DNA from: Pelobacter sp. UBA6093
GTDB lineage: Bacteria; Desulfobacterota; Desulfuromonadia; Desulfuromonadales; Syntrophotaleaceae
Direction of reading: 5' to 3'
DNA length: 64,000 nucleotides
Assembly: GCA_002435955.1 (NCBI GenBank)
Contig: DIWZ01000040.1
Span: 186,732-250,731, forward strand
Positions 27,898 through 36,650 of this stretch are shown piece after piece; positions within the stretch are counted from its first letter, which is position 1, and every line of letters starts with the position of its first letter. The notes beneath the pieces were generated by a model. That model made no database searches. It had not been told where the DNA came from and was given only the letters and a program-made list of their open reading frames with translations. The position numbers were made by a program, and so were the translations under genes.

Positions 27898-27932
27898 GGA
27901 TAGTCTTCGGCCACGGTTCAGCAAAAGGGAAA

Positions 27933-27961
27933 GCCGCCCGCGGATGGCACACGCGGGCGGC
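27933..27961 (-). terminator. Rho-independent terminator of the EF-G paralogue
   Basis: GCCGCCCGCG and CGCGGGCGGC form a perfect 10-bp GC stem with a 9-nt loop, followed on the minus strand by TTTCCCTTTT. It lies about 27 nt after the EF-G stop. Confidence 0.85.
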
Positions 27962-27988
27962 CATGATAGCAGAAAATACAAACACTGT

Positions 27989-30067
27989 TTATTCCTCGCG
28001 CTTCAACTCGGCCAGAAGCTTGGCAGTGAGATGAGCGGGGACATCTTCATAATGGGAGAATTCCATGGTAAACATCCCCCTGTCCGAAGTCATGGATCGA
28101 AGTTCCGGCGAATATTTAAGGACTTCGGCCAAAGGTACCAGGACATTGATCTGCTGGTAGCCCGCTTTCGGGTCCATCCCCAACACCTTACCGCGCCGGG
28201 AGTTCATATCCCCGATCACATCTCCGACACATTCGTCAGGAACCGTGATCTCCATTTTCATGATCGGTTCCAGCAATACCGGGGATGCCATCTCGGCACC
28301 TTTTTTAAAACCCATGGAGCCGGCAATTTTAAAGGCCATTTCCGATGAATCAACGGTATGGAAAGAACCGTCAAACAGGGTCGCCTTGAAATCGACGGTG
28401 GGAAAACCTGCCAGAACGCCGGTGGCGGCAGCATCATGAATGCCTTTTTCAACCGCCGGGATATATTGACGCGGCACTGCGCCACCTACGACTTTATCCT
28501 CGAACTGGAAACCCTCGCCGCGTTTCAGGGGAGTGAATTCCAGCCACACATCGGCATACTGTCCCCGCCCACCAGACTGTTTTTTATATTTGCTCTGCAA
28601 TTTAGCTGTACCGCGCAAGGTCTCCCGATAGGGCACTTTGGGTTCCTTCAGTGCAACCTCGACGTTGAACTTGCGCTTGAGCTTTTCAACCGTAACTTCC
28701 ACATGAATCTGCCCCATCCCCGACAGGATCAATTCATGGGTCTCCTCGTCGCGCACCAACTGCAAGGTCGGATCTTCTTCGACCAGCCGCTGCAGAGCCG
28801 AATGAATTTTATCCTCATCGTTTTTGCTGCGTGCTTCAAGGGCAAAGGAGATTACCGGTTTCAGCGACACCGGGAAATCAAGACGAATGGCATGGGCGCC
28901 GTCGCACAAGGTATCCCCGGTAACGGTTTCCTTGAGCTTGGCGACTGCCACAATTTCCCCCGGCATAGCCACATCGAGTGTCACCTGTTTTTTGCCGATC
29001 ATCTTGAACAGCTGGCCGATACGCTCGGCTGCTTCGCGATTGGCATTATAGATCGTCGAGTCGGACTTCAGTTGCCCGGAATAAACGCGCAACAGATTCA
29101 GCTTGCCGGTATAAGGGTCGCTGATGGTTTTAAATACCAGGGCCGAAAACGGAGCATCGGCATCCGGCAGACGCTCGGCCATTTGTTCCGTCTTCGGTTC
29201 GATTCCGGTAGCTGCGGGGCGATCCGCCGGCGACGGCAGACACAGGTTAATGACATCGAGTAAAAAAGCCACTCCGCGGTTGGCAGGGCCGCTGCCGCAC
29301 ACTACCGGTACAATCTCACCGGCCAGGGTCGCTGCCCGCAACCCGGTACGGATTTCATCCTCACTCAGGGTATCTTCTTCAAGATATTTTTCCATGAGTA
29401 CATCATCGGTTTCCGCTGCTGCTTCCACCAGAGCGATGCGTTGTATCTCGGCCTCCTCCCGCAATTCGGCGGGGATCTCGGCCGGCTCCACGCCGTTTTT
29501 GGCCTCATCGTTAAACAGGCAAGCCTGCATGGTGATCAGATCGATAAAACCGCGAAAGTTGCTTTCCGCTCCGATAGGCACAACCAGCGGCACGGCGCGT
29601 ATGGACAGGGCTTCTGCCATGGAGGCCACAGCGTTGTTGAAATTGGCCCGCTCACGATCCATTTTACTGACGAACGCAACCGCCGGCAGATTATAGGCCC
29701 GCCCCCACTCCCAGATCTTCTGGGTCTGGGATTTAACCCCGGAAATGGCCGAAGCCAGCAACACCAGACCATCCACCACGCGCAGACAGTTGCGCGTATC
29801 GTGCAGAAAGTTTGCAAATCCCGGGGTGTCGAGTATGTTCAGTTCATGCTCTTTCCATGGAAGAAAACAGGAACTGACATCGATGGAACTGGTTCGCTTG
29901 ATCTCCTCAGGCTGATGATCCATCAGCGAACTGCCGTCATCGACCCGCCCCAGTCGGTCTGTCACCCCGCTGCAAAACAGCATGGCCTCGACCAGGGAGG
30001 TCTTACCCGCCCCGCCATGTGCAACTACCCCCAAATTCCTCAACCTAGCCGTGTCGTACTTTCCCAT
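27989..30067 (-). CDS. Elongation factor G paralogue (EF-G-like GTPase)
   Basis: 692 residues with full EF-G architecture: GTPase domain (1-~280), domain II (~300-390), domains III, IV and V. The P-loop is AHGGAGKTS instead of the AHIDAGKTT found in housekeeping EF-G, and the G3 motif is DTPGFANF with SKMDRE as G4. These changes mark the EF-G-like (FusA2/type II) branch that exists beside the main translocase; no rpsL/rpsG/tuf cluster is nearby, which agrees. Start ATG 30067 is preceded by GGGAG at 6 nt; the longer frame to 30115 is unsupported. Its function may be recycling or stress-specific translation; not established from sequence. Confidence 0.88.
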   Translation of the reverse strand: MGKYDTARLRNLGVVAHGGAGKTSLVEAMLFCSGVTDRLGRVDDGSSLMDHQPEEIKRTSSIDVSSCFLPWKEHELNILDTPGFANFLHDTRNCLRVVDGLVLLASAISGVKSQTQKIWEWGRAYNLPAVAFVSKMDRERANFNNAVASMAEALSIRAVPLVVPIGAESNFRGFIDLITMQACLFNDEAKNGVEPAEIPAELREEAEIQRIALVEAAAETDDVLMEKYLEEDTLSEDEIRTGLRAATLAGEIVPVVCGSGPANRGVAFLLDVINLCLPSPADRPAATGIEPKTEQMAERLPDADAPFSALVFKTISDPYTGKLNLLRVYSGQLKSDSTIYNANREAAERIGQLFKMIGKKQVTLDVAMPGEIVAVAKLKETVTGDTLCDGAHAIRLDFPVSLKPVISFALEARSKNDEDKIHSALQRLVEEDPTLQLVRDEETHELILSGMGQIHVEVTVEKLKRKFNVEVALKEPKVPYRETLRGTAKLQSKYKKQSGGRGQYADVWLEFTPLKRGEGFQFEDKVVGGAVPRQYIPAVEKGIHDAAATGVLAGFPTVDFKATLFDGSFHTVDSSEMAFKIAGSMGFKKGAEMASPVLLEPIMKMEITVPDECVGDVIGDMNSRRGKVLGMDPKAGYQQINVLVPLAEVLKYSPELRSMTSDRGMFTMEFSHYEDVPAHLTAKLLAELKREE

Positions 30068-30216
30068 GGTATCTCCCTTCATTTTCCCCGCCGGGGGAAC
30101 GCGCGTGAGGATCACATCTCAGGAAACAACGAACGCTGCGATGCTATAAAATGACATCGCGGCTTATGACATCGTATCGGCAGCTCCCTGCCGGAGTATG
30201 CATGAGGAACAGTCTG

Positions 30217-30984
30217 TTATTCTTTGTTACGCAAATACAGGATGCGCAACCCTTCCAGGGTCAGATCGGGAACCACCTCGTTTATGGTTTGGGTTTCCTT
30301 GGCGATCAGAGTGGCCAAACCGCCGGTGGCGACGACCAGAGGATCATCGCGCGTCTCTTTTTTCATGCGGTCGACGATACCGTCGACCAATCCGACATAC
30401 CCGAAAAAGAGTCCGGACTGAATACTGTTCACAGTATTTTTGGCCACCACAAAAGGGGGCTTGATAACCTCCACCCGTGGTAATTTGCTGGCTTTTTCAA
30501 ACAACGCATCGGCGCTTATTTTGAGCCCTGGAGCTATGGCGCCCCCCTGGTACTGACCTTTGCCGGTGACATAATCAAAGGTCGTGGCGGTACCGAAATC
30601 GACAACGATCAGACTGCGCTGCCAGCGGGCAAAAGCGGCTACGGCATTGACAATGCGATCAGCCCCCACCTCGCGTGGATTTTCGTAAAGGATCGGCATA
30701 CCCGTCTTGATGCCGGGCCCTACCACATACGGCGAACGTCCAACGTATTTGCTGCACAGGGTTTCAATGGCATGCAGAGTCGGCGGCACGACACTCGAAA
30801 CGATGACATCTTCAATGCAATCAAAAGAAACGCTGGCCAGGCGCAATAATTCATGCAACAGCATGGCGTATTCATCCCCGGTTCGACTTTTGTCGGTGGT
30901 GATACGCCAATTGTAAGCCAACGTCTGGCCTTCATAAAGCCCGACCACGGTGTTGGTATTGCCGACATCGATAACCAGCAGCAT
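30217..30984 (-). CDS. coaX: Type III pantothenate kinase
   Basis: 255 residues of the CoaX family, which phosphorylates pantothenate in the first step of CoA synthesis. It has the N-terminal phosphate-binding motif MLLVIDVGNTNTVVGLYEG, the catalytic Asp region YENPREVGADRIVNAVAAF, and DFGTATTFDYV and GGAIAPGLK loops. Full length. ATG 30984 is preceded by AAAGGAAAA. It is the last of the nadC-birA-coaX series (64 nt after birA). CoaX and BirA are neighbours, sometimes fused, in many bacteria. Confidence 0.95.
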   Translation of the reverse strand: MLLVIDVGNTNTVVGLYEGQTLAYNWRITTDKSRTGDEYAMLLHELLRLASVSFDCIEDVIVSSVVPPTLHAIETLCSKYVGRSPYVVGPGIKTGMPILYENPREVGADRIVNAVAAFARWQRSLIVVDFGTATTFDYVTGKGQYQGGAIAPGLKISADALFEKASKLPRVEVIKPPFVVAKNTVNSIQSGLFFGYVGLVDGIVDRMKKETRDDPLVVATGGLATLIAKETQTINEVVPDLTLEGLRILYLRNKE

Positions 30985-31048
30985 AGTTTTCCTTTGAATT
31001 CAACAATTCTTCCAACAGATTTCTTCCGGAATTCCGGATTGAAACCAA

Positions 31049-32032
31049 CTACAGTGGACGTACATCCCCGGCAAGCACACGTTCCGGGGATCCGTCGCTC
31101 AGTTCCAGCAGCAAAGCGCCGTCATTCCCGAGGCCTTTTACGCACCCAATCACGCGCCGGTCCTGATAGTCGACTTCGACTATCCGTCCGGTCAGATCAA
31201 AATATTCCTGCCAAGCGGCCAGCACCGGCTCGAATCCCCGTGCAAGGTAAAGAGCGTAAAGGCTATCGAGATGACGCAGCAGGCAACAGGCAAACGCTCG
31301 ACGCGAAAGGGTGCGGCCGCATTCGAGCATCATGGAGGTCGCAGGATAACGCAAGTCTTCAGGAAATTGATCGGAATCCATATTGATATTGACCCCGATC
31401 CCCAGAACCAGATAATGAATTCGCTCGGTTTCGGCATCCAGTTCATTCAGAAGGCCGGCAACCTTGCGACCATGCACCAGTACATCGTTAGGCCATTTGA
31501 CCGTTACCGGCAAATCTCCGATTTCCGCCACCGCCCGCGCTACCGCGGCGGCCGACAAAAACGTCAGTTGACTGGCGTATCGCGGTGCCACCGGCGGTCG
31601 CACCAGCACCGAAGCATACAGATTGACTCCTGCCGGTGAGCACCATTTGCGCCCAAGTCGCCCCTTTCCGGCCGTCTGGCTGTCCGCGAGCACCACTGTG
31701 CCCTCCAGCGCGCCGGCTTTGCCCAGTTCATGAGCGCGCAGGTTGGTCGAATCGGTCTCGGCGCAATATACGACCTCCCGGCCTATGAGTTCGGTATCGA
31801 GACCTGCCTTCACCTCTGAAGGCAGCAGCACATCGGGTGTCACCTGCAAACGATAGCCTTTTGAGGGTACGGCCTCGATCGCATACCCCAGCAAGCGTAA
31901 CTGTTCGATCTTTTTCCAGACAGCTGTTCGCGAGACTCCGAGGGCACGACTGATCTGGGCCCCGGAAACAAAACTGTCGCCGGTGTTACGAAACAGGGTG
32001 AGTATGGTTGTGCGTGCATCCTGCCCAGTCAT
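31049..32032 (-). CDS. birA: Bifunctional biotin ligase / biotin operon repressor
   Basis: 327 residues: an N-terminal winged HTH (GAQISRALGVSRTAVWKKIEQL, with SKGYRL) and a biotin protein ligase domain with DSTN, the biotinyl-AMP loop GRLGRKW and VKWPNDVLV, KVAGLLNE, GIGVNIN, then an SH3-like C-terminus. It biotinylates carrier proteins such as the pyruvate carboxylase encoded at 11.5-14.9 kb and, because it keeps the HTH, probably represses biotin genes elsewhere. It starts 9 nt after the nadC stop. Confidence 0.95.
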   Translation of the reverse strand: MTGQDARTTILTLFRNTGDSFVSGAQISRALGVSRTAVWKKIEQLRLLGYAIEAVPSKGYRLQVTPDVLLPSEVKAGLDTELIGREVVYCAETDSTNLRAHELGKAGALEGTVVLADSQTAGKGRLGRKWCSPAGVNLYASVLVRPPVAPRYASQLTFLSAAAVARAVAEIGDLPVTVKWPNDVLVHGRKVAGLLNELDAETERIHYLVLGIGVNINMDSDQFPEDLRYPATSMMLECGRTLSRRAFACCLLRHLDSLYALYLARGFEPVLAAWQEYFDLTGRIVEVDYQDRRVIGCVKGLGNDGALLLELSDGSPERVLAGDVRPL

Positions 32033-32041
32033 GGCAATCCG

Positions 32042-32866
32042 TTATTGAAAGAGCATGGAGATATCGACCGCAGGACTGGAATGGGTCAATGCGCCGACAG
32101 ATATAAGATTAACGCCGGTTTCGGCAATACCGCGTACCGTTTCCAGAGTTACACCGCCCGAAGCTTCCGTCAGGGCTCGCCCAGCCACCAGAATTACCGC
32201 CTGACGCAACATTTCGAGATCCATATTGTCCAGCATAATGACATCCGCTCCAGCCGCCAGGGCTTCCTCGACTTCGACCAGATTGCGCGTTTCAACCTCG
32301 ATGCGCAAGGTATGCGGTGCTGTTTCGCGGGCCCGGGCAACCGCTACGCCAATACCACCGGCAGCGGCGACATGATTTTCCTTGATAAGTACACCGTCGT
32401 AAAGAGAGGTGCGGTGGTTCCGACCGCCGCCAACCCTGACAGCATATTTCTCCAGGACCCGCAGCCCGGGAGTGGTTTTCCGGGTGTCGACAACCGACGC
32501 GCCCGTTCCTTCCAACTCCTTTACGAAAGCGGCGGTATGGGTAGCGACTCCGCTCATGCGCTGCAGCAGATTGAGAGCTACTCGCTCACCCTGCAGCAGA
32601 ATGGCCGCCTCGCCCTTGATCCATGCCAGGACATCCCCGCGCTGAACGTGTCCCCCATCTTCCCGAAGTTTTTCAAAGGCGATGGAAGCGTCCAGCAAGG
32701 CGAAAACCTGACGGGCCACATCAATGCCGGCCAGCACAAAGTCCTGTTTTGCAACCAGTTCCGCCCGGGCCATGGTCTTCGGTGCGACGGTTGCCTGGGT
32801 GGTAATATCCCCGAGACCGATATCTTCCTGCAAAGCGGTCCGGATAATCCGATCTATTTCAAACAT
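32042..32866 (-). CDS. nadC: Quinolinate phosphoribosyltransferase (nicotinate-nucleotide pyrophosphorylase)
   Basis: 274 residues. Motifs: DRIIRTALQEDIGLGDITT, RKTTPGLRVLEKYAVRVGGG, HRTSLYDGVLIKENH and the C-terminal VEVEEALAAGADVIMLDNM with GVNLISVGALTHS. It converts quinolinate and PRPP to NaMN, CO2 and PPi in de novo NAD synthesis. ATG 32866 has GGAG 6 nt upstream; an ATG four codons earlier overlaps that ribosome-binding site. It heads the cofactor operon nadC-birA-coaX and is divergent from the OmpA lipoprotein gene. Confidence 0.95.
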   Translation of the reverse strand: MFEIDRIIRTALQEDIGLGDITTQATVAPKTMARAELVAKQDFVLAGIDVARQVFALLDASIAFEKLREDGGHVQRGDVLAWIKGEAAILLQGERVALNLLQRMSGVATHTAAFVKELEGTGASVVDTRKTTPGLRVLEKYAVRVGGGRNHRTSLYDGVLIKENHVAAAGGIGVAVARARETAPHTLRIEVETRNLVEVEEALAAGADVIMLDNMDLEMLRQAVILVAGRALTEASGGVTLETVRGIAETGVNLISVGALTHSSPAVDISMLFQ

Positions 32867-33072
32867 GCATGGCTCCATAAATGGATTTAAAACAATTTTA
32901 CATCAATAACATCATGCTTTTATATATCATGGTCGCAGAAGGCCCCGCAACCCATAAAGCCCCATTTCAATGTTCTTTAGCCTTTACAAACCAGGGTTGT
33001 TCCGTTTAACAATGGACAAATTTTATGCCCCGTTTGAACTGCCATACTACAGCCTTTACAGGAGGAAAAACC

Positions 33073-33975
33073 GTGCGCATGATTCTTCAACTCGTTGCAA
33101 CCTGCCTGGCACTCACTTTTGTGACCGCCGGTTGCGTCAGCCAGTCAGCCTTTCAACGTAAAGCCGATGAAGCGGCCCATTATGCAGTCCAGAGCCGCAA
33201 TCTTGAGCAAGATTATGCCAAGCTCATGGAACAGCAAAAACAACTGGCGCTTCGTTACGACGAAATTGCGCAACAAATGGAAGATGCCCGAAATACCGCG
33301 GCCGCCCTGCGTCAGGACAACCTTCGGGGCAAAGCCGACATAGAAAGGTTGGAAAAGATCCTGGCGGATCGCAGCAACGAGGCGGGCAAAGCCATGACCG
33401 ACCTGCGACAGGCCATCGACCGTCTCGAAGTGGAAAAACGCGAACTGACCGTTCAACTGGATCGGGAACAACTGGCTCGCCAGGCGCGTATCGCTCAGTT
33501 GAAGACAACCTATGACGAGTTGGTCGACAAACTCGAAACCGAAATCAAACGTGGCGATGTCACCATCTCCGACTTACAGGGCCGCCTTACCGTCAACATG
33601 GTGGAAAAGATTTTGTTCGATTCGGGCAAAGCAGAGATCAAACCGGCCGGCCTGAATATCCTGAAACGCATTGGCACCATCCTTAATGCTACCGCAGACA
33701 AAAATATCCGCGTCGAAGGTCATACCGACAATGTACCCATCAGCCCGCGGCTTAAGGACACCTACCCTTCCAACTGGGAACTGTCCACGGCCCGCGCCGG
33801 TAGCGTGGTGCATTTTCTTCAGGACAGTCTGGGCATCCCCGGCGAACGATTGTCCGTCTGTGGCTTCGGACCCTACCAGCCGGTAGCCAAAAATTCCACC
33901 AGCAGCGGCAGAGCGCAGAATCGCCGCATCCAGATCGTACTGGTTCCCATGGAAACTCCAGAGTATAAACCTTGA
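33073..33975 (+). CDS. OmpA-family lipoprotein with coiled coil (Pal-like)
   Basis: 300 residues: a lipoprotein signal peptide ending in the lipobox FVTAGC, a long coiled coil (~25-175, rich in Gln, Lys, Glu and Arg) and a C-terminal OmpA/MotB peptidoglycan-binding domain (~180-295) with ILFDSGKAEIKPAGLNIL, VEGHTDNVPI and NWELSTARA, GRAQNRRIQI. It tethers the outer membrane or a trans-periplasmic assembly to peptidoglycan. GTG 33073 is chosen because AGGAGG is 7 nt upstream; the ATG two codons later is also possible. It is a single gene between a divergent promoter region and a strong terminator. Confidence 0.9.
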   Translation: MRMILQLVATCLALTFVTAGCVSQSAFQRKADEAAHYAVQSRNLEQDYAKLMEQQKQLALRYDEIAQQMEDARNTAAALRQDNLRGKADIERLEKILADRSNEAGKAMTDLRQAIDRLEVEKRELTVQLDREQLARQARIAQLKTTYDELVDKLETEIKRGDVTISDLQGRLTVNMVEKILFDSGKAEIKPAGLNILKRIGTILNATADKNIRVEGHTDNVPISPRLKDTYPSNWELSTARAGSVVHFLQDSLGIPGERLSVCGFGPYQPVAKNSTSSGRAQNRRIQIVLVPMETPEYKP

Positions 33976-34024
33976 CACTCCATGACTTGACGAATTCGGT
34001 GCGGAAGTTTCAACCAGCCCCTGA

Positions 34025-34061
34025 AAAAAATGGCCGGACAACACCTGTCCGGCCATTTTTT
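34025..34061. terminator. Bidirectional Rho-independent terminator
   Basis: TGGCCGGACA and TGTCCGGCCA form a perfect 10-bp stem with loop ACACC, flanked by six As on the left and six Ts on the right. It lies between the OmpA-like gene (+) and the PhoU-like gene (-). Confidence 0.93.
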
Positions 34062-34091
34062 AAAAGATAACTGCGATTTCAAGTCCCGGCA

Positions 34092-34739
34092 TCACAGAGT
34101 ATCCCCCGCAAGCTGAGAAACCTCCTGTAATAATTGTGCCACGGAAATCTCATGCTGGGCCATGATCCGCAAACAGTCGAGCATCCCCAGATAGAGCGGA
34201 GCGGCATGGGGCGTACAGAGTCCCTCGATAAGGCGCGCTTCGTGATCCGTAGCGAACTCCATGCAAAGCTGGCACAGCTGCGGCCCCTTATCATCACGGA
34301 TAAAGGCCTTAAGAAACTCGTTGTCGGTTTTTAAAATATCCGCCAAGGCACGCAACACCTCAAGATGCCCTTTGAACAATTCGTTGACCTGACTGCAGGC
34401 CTTTGGGGAAAAAGGTATACCACCACCGATTTGCCGTCGCAGAGGATGGGCCAATTCGCTCAGCGTTTCGGTAATGATCTGCAAATGCGACAGGATGCTA
34501 TGCAGTTTGATCGCCTTGACCTGATCCTTACCGTTGACATGGCTGAGCAGACTATCGACCCGCTCCGTAGCAAGGGCGATCTCTTCCTCGACGATCACCT
34601 TGTGATTCTCCATTTCGGCCAACACCTGACGGCATTGATGATTGAAAGCGCTACGCGCCATCTCAACCATGATCGTCAGATTGTCGACCACAGCCCCGAA
34701 CAGATCAAGCTGATCCTTCACAGGTTTACTAAATCCCAT
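34092..34739 (-). CDS. PhoU-like helical protein
   Basis: 215 residues, all predicted helical, with two heptad-like repeats (DLFGAVVDNLTIMVEMARSA and the equivalent ITETLSELAHPLR segment) that resemble the PhoU domain of Na+/phosphate cotransporter-associated proteins. No membrane segment, signal peptide or catalytic motif is seen. Family assignment is from the overall pattern and is moderate; an uncharacterised helical-bundle family is possible. ATG 34739 is preceded by GAGGG at 6 nt. It stands alone between a terminator and a long non-coding gap. Confidence 0.55.
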   Translation of the reverse strand: MGFSKPVKDQLDLFGAVVDNLTIMVEMARSAFNHQCRQVLAEMENHKVIVEEEIALATERVDSLLSHVNGKDQVKAIKLHSILSHLQIITETLSELAHPLRRQIGGGIPFSPKACSQVNELFKGHLEVLRALADILKTDNEFLKAFIRDDKGPQLCQLCMEFATDHEARLIEGLCTPHAAPLYLGMLDCLRIMAQHEISVAQLLQEVSQLAGDTL

Positions 34740-34917
34740 ACAATCCCTCTCACTGGCGCCTTGGATTACCGGTATCTTTGGTTTTAATAATACCAAACCA
34801 TTGCGACATGCTCCAGAAAGATTCCACCTATAATGAAAATTTTGCCCGCATACGACAACGGGCAGGCAGCTGTTTGCATTCCTGCAATACAGGACTTATA
34901 TCAAATTTTAAAAAAAT

Positions 34918-34961
34918 GCCGCTGCAGGGCATGACAATGATTAATCATGCCTAGCAGCGGC
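34918..34961 (-). terminator. Probable terminator downstream of the outer-membrane protein gene
   Basis: GCCGCTGC..GGCATGA pairs with TCATGCC..GCAGCGGC (17 positions, 2 mismatches, 10-nt loop). On the minus strand it is followed by ATTTTTTTAAA. It lies 230 nt past the stop of the outer-membrane protein gene, so a small transcript in between cannot be excluded. Confidence 0.65.
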
Positions 34962-35060
34962 CAGGTAGGGTAAGGTGCGACAACGTCGTTCTTCCGCCAT
35001 GTTTGCCAGAATGAGACACCCCGCAACACAGGAATGTGTCAGACATATCGGAAGGTCCAA

Positions 35061-35090
35061 CTTCGTTATATAGCACCAGTTATAACGAAG
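35061..35090. repeat. Perfect 10-bp inverted repeat with a 10-bp spacer
   Basis: CTTCGTTATA (35061-35070), TAGCACCAGT, TATAACGAAG (35081-35090). The arms resemble lox-type arms (loxP arm ACTTCGTATA) with one extra T. Its low GC content makes it an unlikely terminator. It could be a regulator operator or recombinase site; no recombinase is encoded here. Confidence 0.6.
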
Positions 35091-35192
35091 CCTCACATAA
35101 ATCGCTGCTCAGTTCAATAGTTTTTTATGACTCAAGGGTAAAAAAGTCATCCTTCGGTGACAACCCGGCGTTCAGAAAAAGAAAAACCTTGA

Positions 35193-36500
35193 TCAAAACT
35201 CTTTTGACCAGGCCAGAGTCAGAGCGGAAGCGCCAAACGTACTGCTCCCCCCCCGTTCTCTCAACAAGCCGAGATTATAACTGTAACCAAATTCAATCTG
35301 GGAGTTCCATGGAGCCCCGCAAGTAATGCCGACACCCATGGCGGGGAGGAGGTCCATTTCCCAGTCAAGCATTCTGTTTTTCACTCGTGGCCGATCAACC
35401 AGTGCGAGTTGACCACGCAGATGCAGATAGCAGAAGAACAGCAGTTCCCGCCTGTATTCCAAGTTGGCAACAGCATAGCTGCGGCTGTAAAATTCATCGA
35501 ATATGGCGCCCATGACGGTAGGCCGCGAAAGCGCTTCCCACTCGCCGCCGGCGGGTTCGCCGCCCAGGCGAAAAGCGCTGAAACGGTCAAGGTTTTCCCC
35601 GATGCCACCGTACAATGAAGCGATCAAACGGTTGCGCTCGCTATCGCCCAAAGGCATCGGCACGGCCGCCACGGCAAACAATCGTACCATGGACCAGGTG
35701 CGGTGATCTTGCCCGTTTTGCATACCGAATACCGGTCCGTCACCCCAATCGTCCCAACGGGCACGGTGACCGTAAAAGCCGTCAAAACCTGCCGCCCAGC
35801 CGAGATGCGGCAGTTCCATGATGTTCCGCTCCAGGGCATCGGCGCGCACCCGAAAATGTACCCTGCCCTCATAGGTATCCCGTGGTGGACGAAAGTCGTC
35901 GACGGCATCGCTGCCCTCAATGAACAGCAATATGCCCGGTTCATAAGTCAACGCCACCTCCAGGGCATTTTCCTGATGTGCCGGGAAAAGTGGCGTTCGC
36001 CAGCCGAGCCCGAACCCGAGATGGACACGGTGCCACTCCAATTCTTCCTGGTCGATCTGTACTCCCTCGACGAATTCCTGTCGCGCGGTGGGAATCGTCA
36101 TGTTTTCCAAAGTCATGACCAGTTCTGTTTTTCCCGACCACGAGGGAGTCGCATTATACCGGACTTCGTTGTACAAACCTGCCATAACAGCGCGAAGCCT
36201 CTGGCGCCCGTTATCCTTGTTACGCCACAAAAAAAAGGCCCCATAGGGCAGGACCTCGTAATCGCTGGGGGCATCAGGTAGCCATTGCAGGCCGAGATTC
36301 AGCGCCGTTACGGAACAACGGTCACGGGGTGGTGCCATCGCCAACTCCCCGAACACCTCGGTGGCATAGCTTTCGCCCGCCCTTGGCGTGCGGTAATCGG
36401 CCGACAGGCAAAACGTTGCGATGAGCATGGGCAATATAAACCCGCACAGGATACAGCCCGCCCAGCGCCGGGCTGCAATCCGTAAAACATTACGGCACAC
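35193..36500 (-). CDS. Secreted outer-membrane beta-barrel protein of unknown family
   Basis: 435 residues with a signal peptide (basic start, hydrophobic ~15-33, LSADY after). The rest has alternating hydrophobic/aromatic strands and Gly/Asp-rich turns (LEVALTYEPGILLFIEG, NLEYRRELLFFCYLHLRGQ, IEFGYSYNLGLL), as in outer-membrane beta-barrels, and ends WSKEF with an aromatic C-terminus. No named family is recognised. GTG 36500 is used because AGGAGG lies 5 nt upstream; a TTG seven codons earlier lacks a site. A G8 tract (bases 35247-35254, minus strand GGGGGGGG) codes for RGGS near the C-terminus. Confidence 0.72.
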   Translation of the reverse strand: MCRNVLRIAARRWAGCILCGFILPMLIATFCLSADYRTPRAGESYATEVFGELAMAPPRDRCSVTALNLGLQWLPDAPSDYEVLPYGAFFLWRNKDNGRQRLRAVMAGLYNEVRYNATPSWSGKTELVMTLENMTIPTARQEFVEGVQIDQEELEWHRVHLGFGLGWRTPLFPAHQENALEVALTYEPGILLFIEGSDAVDDFRPPRDTYEGRVHFRVRADALERNIMELPHLGWAAGFDGFYGHRARWDDWGDGPVFGMQNGQDHRTWSMVRLFAVAAVPMPLGDSERNRLIASLYGGIGENLDRFSAFRLGGEPAGGEWEALSRPTVMGAIFDEFYSRSYAVANLEYRRELLFFCYLHLRGQLALVDRPRVKNRMLDWEMDLLPAMGVGITCGAPWNSQIEFGYSYNLGLLRERGGSSTFGASALTLAWSKEF

Positions 36501-36650
36501 GTTATCCTCCTGAAACAACAATCCAATAAAAATTCAACAAAAATCATAACATACAGCTGCACTAAACAATCGAAATCACAATACAGCAAATCCGTTCGGG
36601 GAACGATTAATCGCCGCCCCTGACTTCAGTATTATGCAAAGCGCTGGCTA

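Larger units (their letters stand above)
34740..35192. other. 453-bp intergenic region with two structured palindromes
   Basis: No reading frame with a plausible start was found. The region holds the promoter area of the PhoU-like gene, a hairpin at 34918-34961 and a symmetrical 10-10-10 palindrome at 35061-35090 described separately. Nothing in it resembles a tRNA or known ncRNA to me. Confidence 0.6.

Noticed and set aside
30178..30193. CGGCAG-CTCC-CTGCCG hairpin between coaX and the EF-G paralogue
   Set aside because: Short, with no T-tract; not enough for a terminator call.
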